A stretch of 13,746 nucleotides of DNA, from positions 1 through 13,746 of the forward strand of contig JAHELX010000095.1 in assembly GCA_024643945.1 (NCBI GenBank), in the 5' to 3' direction. Each line of letters opens with the position of its first letter. Position 1 is the first letter of the stretch. A program made the position numbers and the translations under genes. The notes under the pieces are model-generated. The model saw nothing but the letters and a program-made list of their open reading frames with translations. It searched no databases and was not told the origin of the DNA. Source of the stretch: Anaerolineales bacterium. GTDB taxonomy: Bacteria > Chloroflexota > Anaerolineae > 4572-78 > NAK82. This document shows positions 7,146 to 13,746 of the stretch, piece by piece.

Positions 7146-7219
7146 TTCTGGAATTCGCCGGAAAGCTTATGTTAAAATTCATTTTCGATACATGTCAGCG
7201 GTCCTTGCACTGAGTCGAT

Positions 7220-7471
7220 TTATCCGCCGGAAATAAGCGGGAAAATCGCTATCACATCGCCCGGGGCAAATCGCCTATCAGGCGGCCACTGGCGTAGGCC
7301 CCGGCTATTCAAGGTGATGATGATGTCATCTGCCTCCGGGTCGATGCCAAGAGCGCGCAGATGGGGCTCCAGGTCACGCAGCACGGCGCCCTGCGGCATT
7401 GCTACGGTAGTACTGGAAACCCCCATATCTTCGCGCACGCCCGCAAGAAATTTGACGATTACCTCAACCAC
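7220..7471 (-). CDS. MoaD/ThiS-family sulfur carrier protein ending in Gly-Gly
   Basis: Small ubiquitin-fold (beta-grasp) sulfur carrier of 83 residues, the usual MoaD size, ending exactly in GG (IFPLISGG), the terminus that is adenylated and thiocarboxylated by a MoeB/ThiF-type enzyme. It would donate sulfur for the dithiolene of the metal-binding pterin needed by the adjacent AOR. The start is GTG 7471, with AAAGGTGA just upstream inside the end of the AOR gene. The gap to the AOR stop is only 3 bases, so translation is probably coupled. It is the last gene before a ~740-base gap. It is distinct in sequence from the MoaD-like protein on the other side of the AOR. The family call is secure; whether it serves only this AOR is inference. 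Confidence 0.9.
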   Translation of the reverse strand: MVEVIVKFLAGVREDMGVSSTTVAMPQGAVLRDLEPHLRALGIDPEADDIIITLNSRGLRQWPPDRRFAPGDVIAIFPLISGG

Positions 7472-7474
7472 GAT

Positions 7475-9313
7475 TCACCTTTGCCCCAATATTTCCGTAA
7501 GTTCCAGTGTATCCAGTGTCTCCTGCACCGGTTTGCCTCTCTTATCCCAGCCACGGACCATATAGTACTCATCGAGCATCGTGTCTAGCATCTCATCGCT
7601 GATTAGGTGGCCGGCGGCCGGGCCATCGGGAATCGCTTCTTTCATCCTCGGAGGAAGGGTATCCTGGCTGCGGTCAATGCCCTCACGTACCCAGATCAGT
7701 CGCTCCAGGTTAGAGATTCGCTCGCCGATGGTCATCAGGTGCGGGGCGAAATCATAGCCGGTAATTGCCAGCAAAGTCTCAGGCGCGGGGCTTTCGGTGA
7801 ATTGATAGGCTCCCCGCACCACCGTGCACAGCCCCAGGCTGTCCACATATGCGCGGTTATCCTGCAACGCCTTGACATACTCCCCTTTGCCCTCGACCGC
7901 GTAGCGGTCAGGCTTATTTTTCAATAACTCACCACTCACGGTGTACCCGCCAACGTTGTGGCAAGCGCCTCTGGCGCTGGTGGCGTAAGCCAACCCCATG
8001 CCATGGAACCCCCGCGGGTCGTAGGCAGGGAAGGTCAGTCCTTTGGAGTGCAGGATGTAGGGCTCCCACTCGGGCCGGGCTTTGATGATGCCTTTTGCCC
8101 CATCAGCGATAATTGCTCCCAGCCCGCGCCGCTCGGCAATCAGCTCAAGCATTCTCAACAGCGCCTTCCCGTCGCCAAAGCGAACTTCTAAGCTCTCGTT
8201 TTCTTCTGCTGAAACCAGCCCGCGCTCAAACAATTCCATCACCAGCGCCACGAGATTACCGGCGGTGATGGTATCCATGCCCAGGTCGTCGCACTTTTCA
8301 TTGGCGGCGATGACAGCATCCATGCTATTAATCCCACATGATGGGCCGAGCAAGCCGATACTTTCGTATTCCGGGCGGGCTCTGGACCCGGCAAATTCGC
8401 CTTCCTTAACTTCGGCCATCTGTCCGCAAGCCACCGAGCAGCGGTAGCAGGCATAGTTACGCACGTAATAATGTTCGCGTAGCGTCTGAGCATACACGCC
8501 TTCCACGTCTTCCGGCGGCGCCCATGCGGTCTGGAAATTGCGGGTAGGCATACAACCCAATTCATTAATGATCTCCACAAGCTGCGAGGTACCTAACTGT
8601 CGATGCTTAGCGCGAGAGGTCTTCAGGTCTTCGCGCGCGCCAGCCGCAATTTCTTTGCACTTAGCCGCATCGGCTACGGGTATGACGCGGTCACCTCGTA
8701 CAGCTATGGCTTTGACCTTTTTCGAAGCTAGCACGGCGCCACCTCCACCTCGGCCAAAAGCCCGTCCATCATCTACAAAGATGGATGAGAAGACAACTCC
8801 GTTTTCGGCTGCTGGCCCAATGCTCATCGTCGCCCACTTGCTGCCCGGCAACCGGTTAAGCAGCTCCTCGCGCGCCTGTATGGGAGTTAAGCCTCGCCAG
8901 TCATCGTTATCAATGAATCGGACCGACTCATTCTCAATGACCACAGCCGTCCAGTGCTCAGAGGCCCCCTCCAGAATCAGTGCATCAAAACCGGCCTCGC
9001 GCAGGCGCGGACCGAAATTGCCGCTCGAATTGGAACACAGATAATGCCCGGTTTCCGGCCCCTTGGTAGTCAATTGCATCTTTGTCGTCGAAACCAGGGG
9101 GGTCCCGGTCATTGGACCGGTAAAGAAGCCGAGCTTGTTCTCAGGACCCAGCGGCTCAACGTCCGGGGCGACTTCACGCCAGTACCATAGTGCGCCGAGC
9201 CCGCGTCCGCCAAGAAGGAGGCGAAACTCATTGGGGTCAATCTCTTCAACCAAATACCGTCGTGTGCTCAGATTGATTCTGAGCCTTCTGCTCTTGTATC
9301 CACCTTGAAACAT
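7475..9313 (-). CDS. Aldehyde:ferredoxin oxidoreductase family (tungstopterin), copy 1
   Basis: Oxygen-sensitive tungsten enzyme that oxidises aldehydes to acids with ferredoxin, or the reverse at low potential. It has 612 residues, full length for the family. The N-terminal pterin-binding domain includes GGRGLGA (35-41) and the family signature AFGRGGGGAVLASKK (185-199). The 4Fe-4S ligands are Cys289, Cys292, Cys296 and Cys496, in the spacing of the Pyrococcus furiosus enzyme (288/291/295/494). PEYES at 314-318 and RGACH (His452) match the acidic and His residues near the metal in that enzyme. ATG 9313 follows AAGGAGG by 7 bases; both lie inside the upstream MoaD-like frame. A second MoaD-like gene follows 3 bases after the stop. 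The substrate is unknown. Confidence 0.95.
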   Translation of the reverse strand: MFQGGYKSRRLRINLSTRRYLVEEIDPNEFRLLLGGRGLGALWYWREVAPDVEPLGPENKLGFFTGPMTGTPLVSTTKMQLTTKGPETGHYLCSNSSGNFGPRLREAGFDALILEGASEHWTAVVIENESVRFIDNDDWRGLTPIQAREELLNRLPGSKWATMSIGPAAENGVVFSSIFVDDGRAFGRGGGGAVLASKKVKAIAVRGDRVIPVADAAKCKEIAAGAREDLKTSRAKHRQLGTSQLVEIINELGCMPTRNFQTAWAPPEDVEGVYAQTLREHYYVRNYACYRCSVACGQMAEVKEGEFAGSRARPEYESIGLLGPSCGINSMDAVIAANEKCDDLGMDTITAGNLVALVMELFERGLVSAEENESLEVRFGDGKALLRMLELIAERRGLGAIIADGAKGIIKARPEWEPYILHSKGLTFPAYDPRGFHGMGLAYATSARGACHNVGGYTVSGELLKNKPDRYAVEGKGEYVKALQDNRAYVDSLGLCTVVRGAYQFTESPAPETLLAITGYDFAPHLMTIGERISNLERLIWVREGIDRSQDTLPPRMKEAIPDGPAAGHLISDEMLDTMLDEYYMVRGWDKRGKPVQETLDTLELTEILGQR

Positions 9314-9642
9314 GGTCTTCCTCCTTGGGTGTTGCTGTCTTGCCCACCACCTACCAGCGGCATGATAACCAGATGGCTATCATCCCATAGGGTGATCTCT
9401 GAGATTTTTCGGGCTGAAATATGTTGCCTGTCGAGCAGCACCTCCATTCCGCCATGCAAGTTACCATGCCAGTCCAAAACTGCCCTCCGAAAGTCCGGTC
9501 CTAATCGCTCTGCAACCAGGTGAATAACATCGGCCAGCGTTGCGCCAGGTTCAATCCTCAGCTCAAGTTCGGTTTGGCCGCCCAGTTGTGCTAAGAAGCC
9601 CAGCAGCTTGACGTGCACCATTATGACCGGCCGAGACTCCAC
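9268..9642 (-). CDS. MoaD/ThiS-family protein with a C-terminal tail beyond GGG
   Basis: Beta-grasp sulfur-carrier-like protein, 124 residues from GTG 9642 or 117 from ATG 9621 (MVHVKLLGFL, which better matches the family's beginning). The fold ends at LVIMPLVGGG (91-100), where MoaD normally stops. Here the frame continues for about 25 residues (QDSNTQGGRPCFK...) to a stop at 9268, running through the ribosome site and the first 46 bases of the AOR gene. Either the tail is real and must be cleaved to expose GG, as known for some carriers processed by JAMM-type proteases (QbsE in Pseudomonas), or the protein is not a sulfur donor. The overlap implies translational coupling to the AOR. The ribosome site is weak. 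The family is fairly sure; tail function is unknown. Confidence 0.8.
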   Translation of the reverse strand: MESRPVIMVHVKLLGFLAQLGGQTELELRIEPGATLADVIHLVAERLGPDFRRAVLDWHGNLHGGMEVLLDRQHISARKISEITLWDDSHLVIMPLVGGGQDSNTQGGRPCFKVDTRAEGSESI

Positions 9643-9669
9643 TCCTGTTCCATCCCTTCAACGCACTAA

Positions 9670-9759
9670 CTAGTGCCCTGTCAAAGCTAAATTGATCGGT
9701 TCATTTGACGCCCATGGCGACTGTCCTTACCTGCCAAATCATGGTTGACAGGGTACTAG
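9670..9759. repeat. Hairpin element B (MITE-like), 90 bp
   Basis: Terminal inverted repeats CTAGTGCCCTGTCAA and, on the other strand from the right end, CTAGTACCCTGTCAA: 14 of 15 match. The centre carries CCATGG. Length and outer bases match elements A and C, but the inner stem sequence differs. The right-hand CTAG is shared with element C. A partly matching inverted copy of the end (GCACTAA) flanks its left side at 9663. Both ends carry TTGACA reading outward. Confidence 0.75.
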
Positions 9760-9843
9760 TGCCCATTCACGAAATTGATCTTGACTTTTGTCAGCTACCG
9801 GTAGGCCTAGAAGATCCATGTTTGTTGTGTGAAAGGGTACCAG
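9756..9843. repeat. Hairpin element C (MITE-like), 88 bp, abutting element B
   Basis: The left end CTAGTGCCCATTCAC pairs with the right end, which reads CTGGTACCCTTTCAC inverted: 12 of 15 match. The centre has the palindrome CTACCGGTAG. It starts in the CTAG that ends element B, so the two lie end to end. The right boundary (CCAG instead of CTAG) has decayed by one base. It fills the gap up to the sucD-like stop at 9849. Confidence 0.6.
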
Positions 9844-9848
9844 AGTTG

Positions 9849-10718
9849 CTATCTCATGCGCCTCTTCAATAAAGCCGGAATCTCCGCTGGCGTCTCGGCA
9901 ATAGAAGCTCCCGCCTCGTGTAAGGCACTGATCTTCTGCTCTGCCCCACCACTGCCGGCGCGTATGATGGCTCCTGCATGACCGAAGCGACGTCCGGGCG
10001 ACGCAGCTCGCCCGGCGATGAGCGCCACCACCGGCTTGCTCATTGTGGCGATGTATTCTGCGGCTTGCTCTTCCGCCGAACCACCAATCTCGCCAACCAG
10101 GACGACTGCTTGTGTGGCCTCATCGCCCTCGAAAAGTTTCAGAACGTCGGCGAAACCGGTGCAAACCACCGCATCACCCCCAATACCCACCGCGGCCCTT
10201 TGTCCAAGGCCAGCGTCCGTTAGATTGCCGATCACCTCGTAGGAGAGGGTTGCACTGCGCCCCACCACGCCGATGTCCCCCTGGCGAAAGATGTTAGCCG
10301 GCATAATGCCCAACTTGCCCACGCCGGGCACAAAGATACCCGGGCAGTTGGGCCCAATCACTGTTGCTCCTGCCCATCGGGCTCGTGCCTTGATCTCCAT
10401 CGTATCACGCATGGGAATGTACTCTGTGACGATTACGACGAGTCTCAATCCGGCGTCCAGCGCTTCAAAGGCGGCATCTCTGGCAAATGGCGCCGGGACG
10501 AAGATCACCGATGCGTTGGCACCTTCCTTTTCAACCGCTTCGGCCACCGTGCCGTACACGGGCAAGCCTTCCACCTGCTGCCCACTGCGGCCTGGTGTGA
10601 CGCCGGCCACCAGCCGTGTGCCAGCCTGGAGCATCCAATGGGTTTGCACCTGCCCTACTTTGCCGGTGATTCCCTGGACGACAGCACGCGTCTCTTGATC
10701 AATTAGTATGGTCGCCAT
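9849..10718 (-). CDS. sucD: Succinyl-CoA synthetase alpha-like subunit (acyl-CoA ligase, NDP-forming)
   Basis: Alpha subunit of an NDP-forming acid-CoA ligase, cytoplasmic, working with the beta subunit encoded just before it. It has 289 residues, equal to the E. coli SucD size. The CoA-binding Rossmann domain begins GITGKVGQ (16-23) and carries VTPGRSG at 40-46. GPNCPGIFVPG is at 122-132. The phosphorylated histidine is His247 in RRFGHAGAII, matching E. coli His246. VGEIGGSAEE is at 208-217. The usual SRSGTLTYE reads GRSATLSYE, a small departure. The start lies 3 bases after the sucC-like stop, typical of sucCD. The neighbouring AORs suggest the acid may be a product or substrate of those enzymes, so ligases for malate or other acids (MtkB-type) are alternatives to succinate. 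Confidence 0.92.
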   Translation of the reverse strand: MATILIDQETRAVVQGITGKVGQVQTHWMLQAGTRLVAGVTPGRSGQQVEGLPVYGTVAEAVEKEGANASVIFVPAPFARDAAFEALDAGLRLVVIVTEYIPMRDTMEIKARARWAGATVIGPNCPGIFVPGVGKLGIMPANIFRQGDIGVVGRSATLSYEVIGNLTDAGLGQRAAVGIGGDAVVCTGFADVLKLFEGDEATQAVVLVGEIGGSAEEQAAEYIATMSKPVVALIAGRAASPGRRFGHAGAIIRAGSGGAEQKISALHEAGASIAETPAEIPALLKRRMR

Positions 10719-10721
10719 CTC

Positions 10722-11858
10722 TTACCCCACCAACTCGACCAGCTTTGCCACCGCTTGTTCCGTTTGTACCACTCGAATGACGTGAACATTGGGCTCAGGC
10801 TCCAGCAAGGCCCATGCTTCCTCCTGCTGATTGCCAAGGATTTTGACCACAACGGGGCGATTCCCTTCGGTGTTCTTGAGTGCAGCCGCGATTCCTTTGC
10901 CTGCCTCCAGCATGCGGTTGATACCGCCGTAGAGATTGATGAGTGCCCCTTTCACCTCGGGGGGTTCCATAATTAACTCCAGCGACCCTTTGATCAATGT
11001 TTCCGAGATGCCTCCTCCTGTATCCAGGAAATTCGCCGGTGAAAGCCCGGCCCGTTTCAGCAAGTCCAGCGTTGCCATGCCCAGGCCCGCGCCACTGGTG
11101 ATAACCGCAATGTCACCGTCAAGCGGCACGAAAGATACCCCTAATTGCCGTGCCCGTGACTCTCGTTCACTGAGCGAAGCCTGGTACAGCTCGAACAATT
11201 CAGGTTGGCGGACCAGGCCGTTGTCGTCAACCTCCAGCTTACAATCGAGGGCAACCATGGAACCCGTGTCGGTCAGCGCCAGGGGATTGACTTCCAGGAG
11301 TATGGCGTCCAGGTCAGCCGCAGCACGATACAGGGTGACCAGGACGTCGGCCAGGTCAGCCAGATCAACATCCTCGACCTGAGCCTGCCGTAGCCACCTG
11401 CGCACCCGATGCACAGGCAACACGTCGCCCGGCTCGATCACCATGTGCAGTGTTCCTTTGTCGTTCCGTGGAGCCGTGGTTTCAACCTCAATACCGCCCG
11501 AAAAACTCACAATCAGATCAATCATGGCGGTCGCAGAATTGGCGACCACGCCCGCGTAGATTTCTCGGGTGGCTGGTGTCACTTGCTCGACCAGCACTTT
11601 GCTTACCCTATGCCCCAGCAAGTGACAGCCCAACAAGGACAGCGCGGCGTCGCGAACCTGCCCAACCGAGGAGCACACCCTGACGCCGCCCGCTTTGCCC
11701 CGCCCACCACTGGGGACCAGTGCCTTGACGACCCCTGCGCCCTCTAACTCCTCCGCGATAGCCATAGCTTCGTCGAGTGTATAGGCGGCTCTGCCGGGCG
11801 GCGTCTGAAGTCCATAGCGCGCCAAAAGCCTCTTGGCATCATCTTCGGAGACGATCAT
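10722..11858 (-). CDS. sucC: Succinyl-CoA synthetase beta-like subunit (ATP-grasp)
   Basis: Beta subunit of the acid-CoA ligase, supplying the nucleotide and carboxylate sites. It has 378 residues against about 388 for E. coli SucC. The N-terminal ATP-grasp domain has SGGRGKAGGVR (50-60). The Mg-binding region has LEVNPLAL (188-195), where Asn191 and Asp205 fit the metal ligands. The C-terminal CoA-ligase domain has GAGLGMATLD (256-265), NFLDTGGG (276-283) and INLYGGINRMLEAGKGI (307-323). The usual SEGGMDIE segment is shortened to FSGGIEVE, and INRMLEA replaces IVRCDxVA, so this is a divergent member and its acid may not be succinate. ATG 11858 follows a GGGAGG about 11 bases upstream. It begins 42 bases after the AOR copy 2 stop, probably in the same operon. 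Confidence 0.91.
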   Translation of the reverse strand: MIVSEDDAKRLLARYGLQTPPGRAAYTLDEAMAIAEELEGAGVVKALVPSGGRGKAGGVRVCSSVGQVRDAALSLLGCHLLGHRVSKVLVEQVTPATREIYAGVVANSATAMIDLIVSFSGGIEVETTAPRNDKGTLHMVIEPGDVLPVHRVRRWLRQAQVEDVDLADLADVLVTLYRAAADLDAILLEVNPLALTDTGSMVALDCKLEVDDNGLVRQPELFELYQASLSERESRARQLGVSFVPLDGDIAVITSGAGLGMATLDLLKRAGLSPANFLDTGGGISETLIKGSLELIMEPPEVKGALINLYGGINRMLEAGKGIAAALKNTEGNRPVVVKILGNQQEEAWALLEPEPNVHVIRVVQTEQAVAKLVELVG

Positions 11859-11900
11859 TGAGGGAATGCCTCCCTTGTTTCGGCCATTTTCACATAGGCA

Positions 11901-13746
11901 CTATGCATCACGCTTCAGAACCCCGTGTTTCTCTAAATCGTCAACCACCCAGTCTAATCCGAGCTCAAAAAGCTTCCAGCGTTTTGGAGCTCCCGCTTGC
12001 CGATCCCAACCCAACATATCGTAGGTGATTGCCCGCGTCTCGAAGAATTGGTCGCGGTCCAGTTTCTTGCCTTTGAGCGGGCCTCCTTCCAGTGGCTCGA
12101 AAACCCGATTGGGCAGAATGTCGTCAGCCGCCGTGAAGCCCTCACGTGCGTTGAAAGCTCTGGCCATATTGAGGGCGCGTTCTGTCGCCTTGAGCAGCTC
12201 CCAGTTAGACACGTTCCAGCCGGTCGCAGCCTTGACCTGATCAACCATCATGTCGAGAGTGTAAGGCATAAATGAACACAACGCCAGGTTATTATTGACG
12301 GACTTGTTGAGCATCATGTAGACGAATAATCTTGCCTTGGCGGGGCTAAGCTCAAAGGTGTCTACGGCATCCAAAATGCCCATATTGCGGACTGCATTAA
12401 AGGCAGGGGATTCTTCATTGGTGTAGAAGGAATCATGCATATTGTGCATGTGATCGGCACCGGTTGGAGAAAGCACATACCCCAGCCCCATACCTGTCTT
12501 CCAGCGAGGCTCATGCAGCGGGAGTGGCTGTCCTTTCACGTGCAGGAAGTAAGAGGCCACCTCCTCTCCTAGTTTCTCCGCAACACCTCGGGGCCCTTCC
12601 GCCAGGATATCCCCCAACCCTTCTCGCTTGACTATTTGCTCCAGGAGCCCCAGCAGTCCCTGGGCCGAGCCAAAACGCAGGTCGAGCCCCTGGATCAGGT
12701 CAGCCGGCAGCAGACCCCTCTCGGCACATTCCATCGTGCCTGAAACCATGAGGCTGGCCGATATAGTGTCGAGGGTATGCTGGTTACAAATCTCGTTGGC
12801 TTTGGCCACCATCTTGATGTCGCTGATGCCACACCCGGACCCAAATCCGCCAATGGTTTCGTACTCCGGCCCACCATACGCACGACTGACCGCCAGCCCA
12901 TCTTCGTCTACTTCGACCACGCGCTTGCAATGCACAGGGCAGGCATAGCAGCTCTCCCGGTCAACCAGGATGGTATCCGTCATGTATCTGCCCGAGAGGG
13001 TTTCGTATCCTTCAAAGCTGCCTTCGCGGAAATTGCGGGTCGGCAAGCCGCCGGCAGCATTGAGAACAGGAACACCGCGTGCAGTGCCCATTTCCTGCAT
13101 CGTGCCCAAAGACGCTTCATAGTTGTCACGCATCCAACGCGCCGTGTCCATAACTGCCGCCTGGTCGGCTACTTCTGGTCGCGTCTTGCCATTGACGGCA
13201 ATCGCCTTCAATTTCTTGGCTCCCATGACTGCGCCCAGGCCGGTCCGACCCAGGAAATCGTGCAGGTCCAGGGCAATGCAGGCAAAACGGACCAGCCGCT
13301 CGGCGCCGGGCCCAATGAGGGCAGTACTTGCCCGCCCATCCCTTACTTCATTGTGGATAACCTGTTGGGCTTCGTAAGCCTCCAGACCCCACAGGTGGGA
13401 GGCATCTCGTAGTTCAACTGTGTCGTTGTTTATCCACAGATAGACCGGTTTTTCCGACCGCCCGGCGATCACGAGCGCATCGTATCCGGCCCAGCGGAGC
13501 TTGACCCCCCAATCCCCACCGCCTTCGCTGGCGCCAAAGCCGCCGGTGAGCGGGGATTTAGCCCCGGCACTGTTACGCCCTGCCCCCGGGATGGCAGTGC
13601 CGGTCAAAACGCTGGCAGCGAAAACCAAAATATTCTCAGGACTCAGTGGATCGCAACCGGCAGGGACTTCCCGCAATAAGTAATGGGCCACAATCCCCCA
13701 ACCCCCGAAATATTGGCGATAGAACTTTTCGTTTTGCTCCTCAACA
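11901..13746 (-). CDS. Aldehyde:ferredoxin oxidoreductase family (tungstopterin), copy 2, N-terminus cut by window
   Basis: Tungstopterin oxidoreductase of the AOR family. The frame is open to the window edge: upstream of a GTG at 13691, codons give QYFGGWGI, the family's conserved YxGGxG stretch. The true start is therefore outside and the GTG is internal. About 614 residues are visible, so only roughly 20 are missing. The pterin signature FLGRTGLGAVMGAKKLKAI lies around 13195-13255. The 4Fe-4S ligands are CYACPVHC (first Cys codon 12948-12950) plus a distal Cys at 12276-12278 (LALCSF). GGPEYETIGG is present, but the RGACH motif of copy 1 is replaced by TGADHMHNMHD, so the two AORs belong to different subgroups and probably differ in substrate. 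It is followed closely by the sucC-like and sucD-like genes. No MoaD gene sits beside this copy inside the window. Confidence 0.94.
   Translation of the reverse strand, partial: VEEQNEKFYRQYFGGWGIVAHYLLREVPAGCDPLSPENILVFAASVLTGTAIPGAGRNSAGAKSPLTGGFGASEGGGDWGVKLRWAGYDALVIAGRSEKPVYLWINNDTVELRDASHLWGLEAYEAQQVIHNEVRDGRASTALIGPGAERLVRFACIALDLHDFLGRTGLGAVMGAKKLKAIAVNGKTRPEVADQAAVMDTARWMRDNYEASLGTMQEMGTARGVPVLNAAGGLPTRNFREGSFEGYETLSGRYMTDTILVDRESCYACPVHCKRVVEVDEDGLAVSRAYGGPEYETIGGFGSGCGISDIKMVAKANEICNQHTLDTISASLMVSGTMECAERGLLPADLIQGLDLRFGSAQGLLGLLEQIVKREGLGDILAEGPRGVAEKLGEEVASYFLHVKGQPLPLHEPRWKTGMGLGYVLSPTGADHMHNMHDSFYTNEESPAFNAVRNMGILDAVDTFELSPAKARLFVYMMLNKSVNNNLALCSFMPYTLDMMVDQVKAATGWNVSNWELLKATERALNMARAFNAREGFTAADDILPNRVFEPLEGGPLKGKKLDRDQFFETRAITYDMLGWDRQAGAPKRWKLFELGLDWVVDDLEKHGVLKRDA

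Noticed and set aside
9630..9700. TTGACA at the left end of element B as a promoter for the MoaD/AOR genes
   Set aside because: At 17 bases spacing the -10 position reads TTGAAG, a poor match, so I do not call a promoter.
13691..13691. GTG at 13691 as the start of AOR copy 2
   Set aside because: Upstream codons in frame encode the conserved YFGGWG region, so the gene begins outside the window.
1..13746. CRISPR arrays, tRNA or rRNA genes, integrases and defence genes
   Set aside because: None seen: no regularly spaced short repeats, no cloverleaf-like sequence, and every sizeable minus-strand frame is accounted for by metabolic or transport genes.

Overview
The window is a single run of co-oriented genes on the minus strand, so transcription reads from high to low coordinates. 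Both end genes are cut by the window edge. The content points to an anaerobe: two tungstopterin aldehyde:ferredoxin oxidoreductase (AOR) family enzymes with their MoaD-like sulfur carrier proteins. The Lys/Leu-rich signal followed by a Pro/Ala/Glu-rich tether in the solute-binding protein, and the moderately high GC, would fit a Chloroflexota (Anaerolineae-like) bacterium. That assignment is an impression, not a proof.

Layout in transcription order. (1) 13746-9849: an AOR-family enzyme missing its N-terminus, then a sucC-like and sucD-like pair (acyl-CoA ligase/succinyl-CoA synthetase type) with a gap of only a few bases. (2) 9843-9670: a gap filled by two abutting ~90 bp hairpin elements (MITE-like). 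(3) 9642-7220: MoaD-like protein, a second and divergent AOR, and another MoaD-like protein, tightly packed or overlapping. (4) 7219-6483: a ~740 bp non-coding gap with a near-consensus sigma-70 promoter (TTGACA, 17 bp, TATACT), a dyad at the predicted start site and a third hairpin element of the same family. (5) 6482-4771: an acetoacetate-decarboxylase-family protein and a D-2-hydroxyacid dehydrogenase. (6) 4618-1: a carbohydrate-type ABC importer with an unusual double solute-binding protein and two permeases (MalF-like, MalG-like). No ATPase gene lies in the window.

A plausible reading, by inference only: the importer brings in a sugar, sugar acid or polyol. The dehydrogenase and the Schiff-base ADC-family enzyme act on hydroxy/oxo acids, while the AORs and the SucCD-like ligase interconvert aldehyde, acid and acyl-CoA with ferredoxin and nucleotide coupling. 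The substrate cannot be read from the sequence.

The most striking items are: the solute-binding protein made of two nearly identical full-length domains in one chain, with a ~959 bp stretch that is identical between copies by eye; a MoaD-like protein whose frame runs 25 residues past its GGG into the next gene; and a small family of hairpin elements with constant CTAGTRCC ends but different, internally paired stems.
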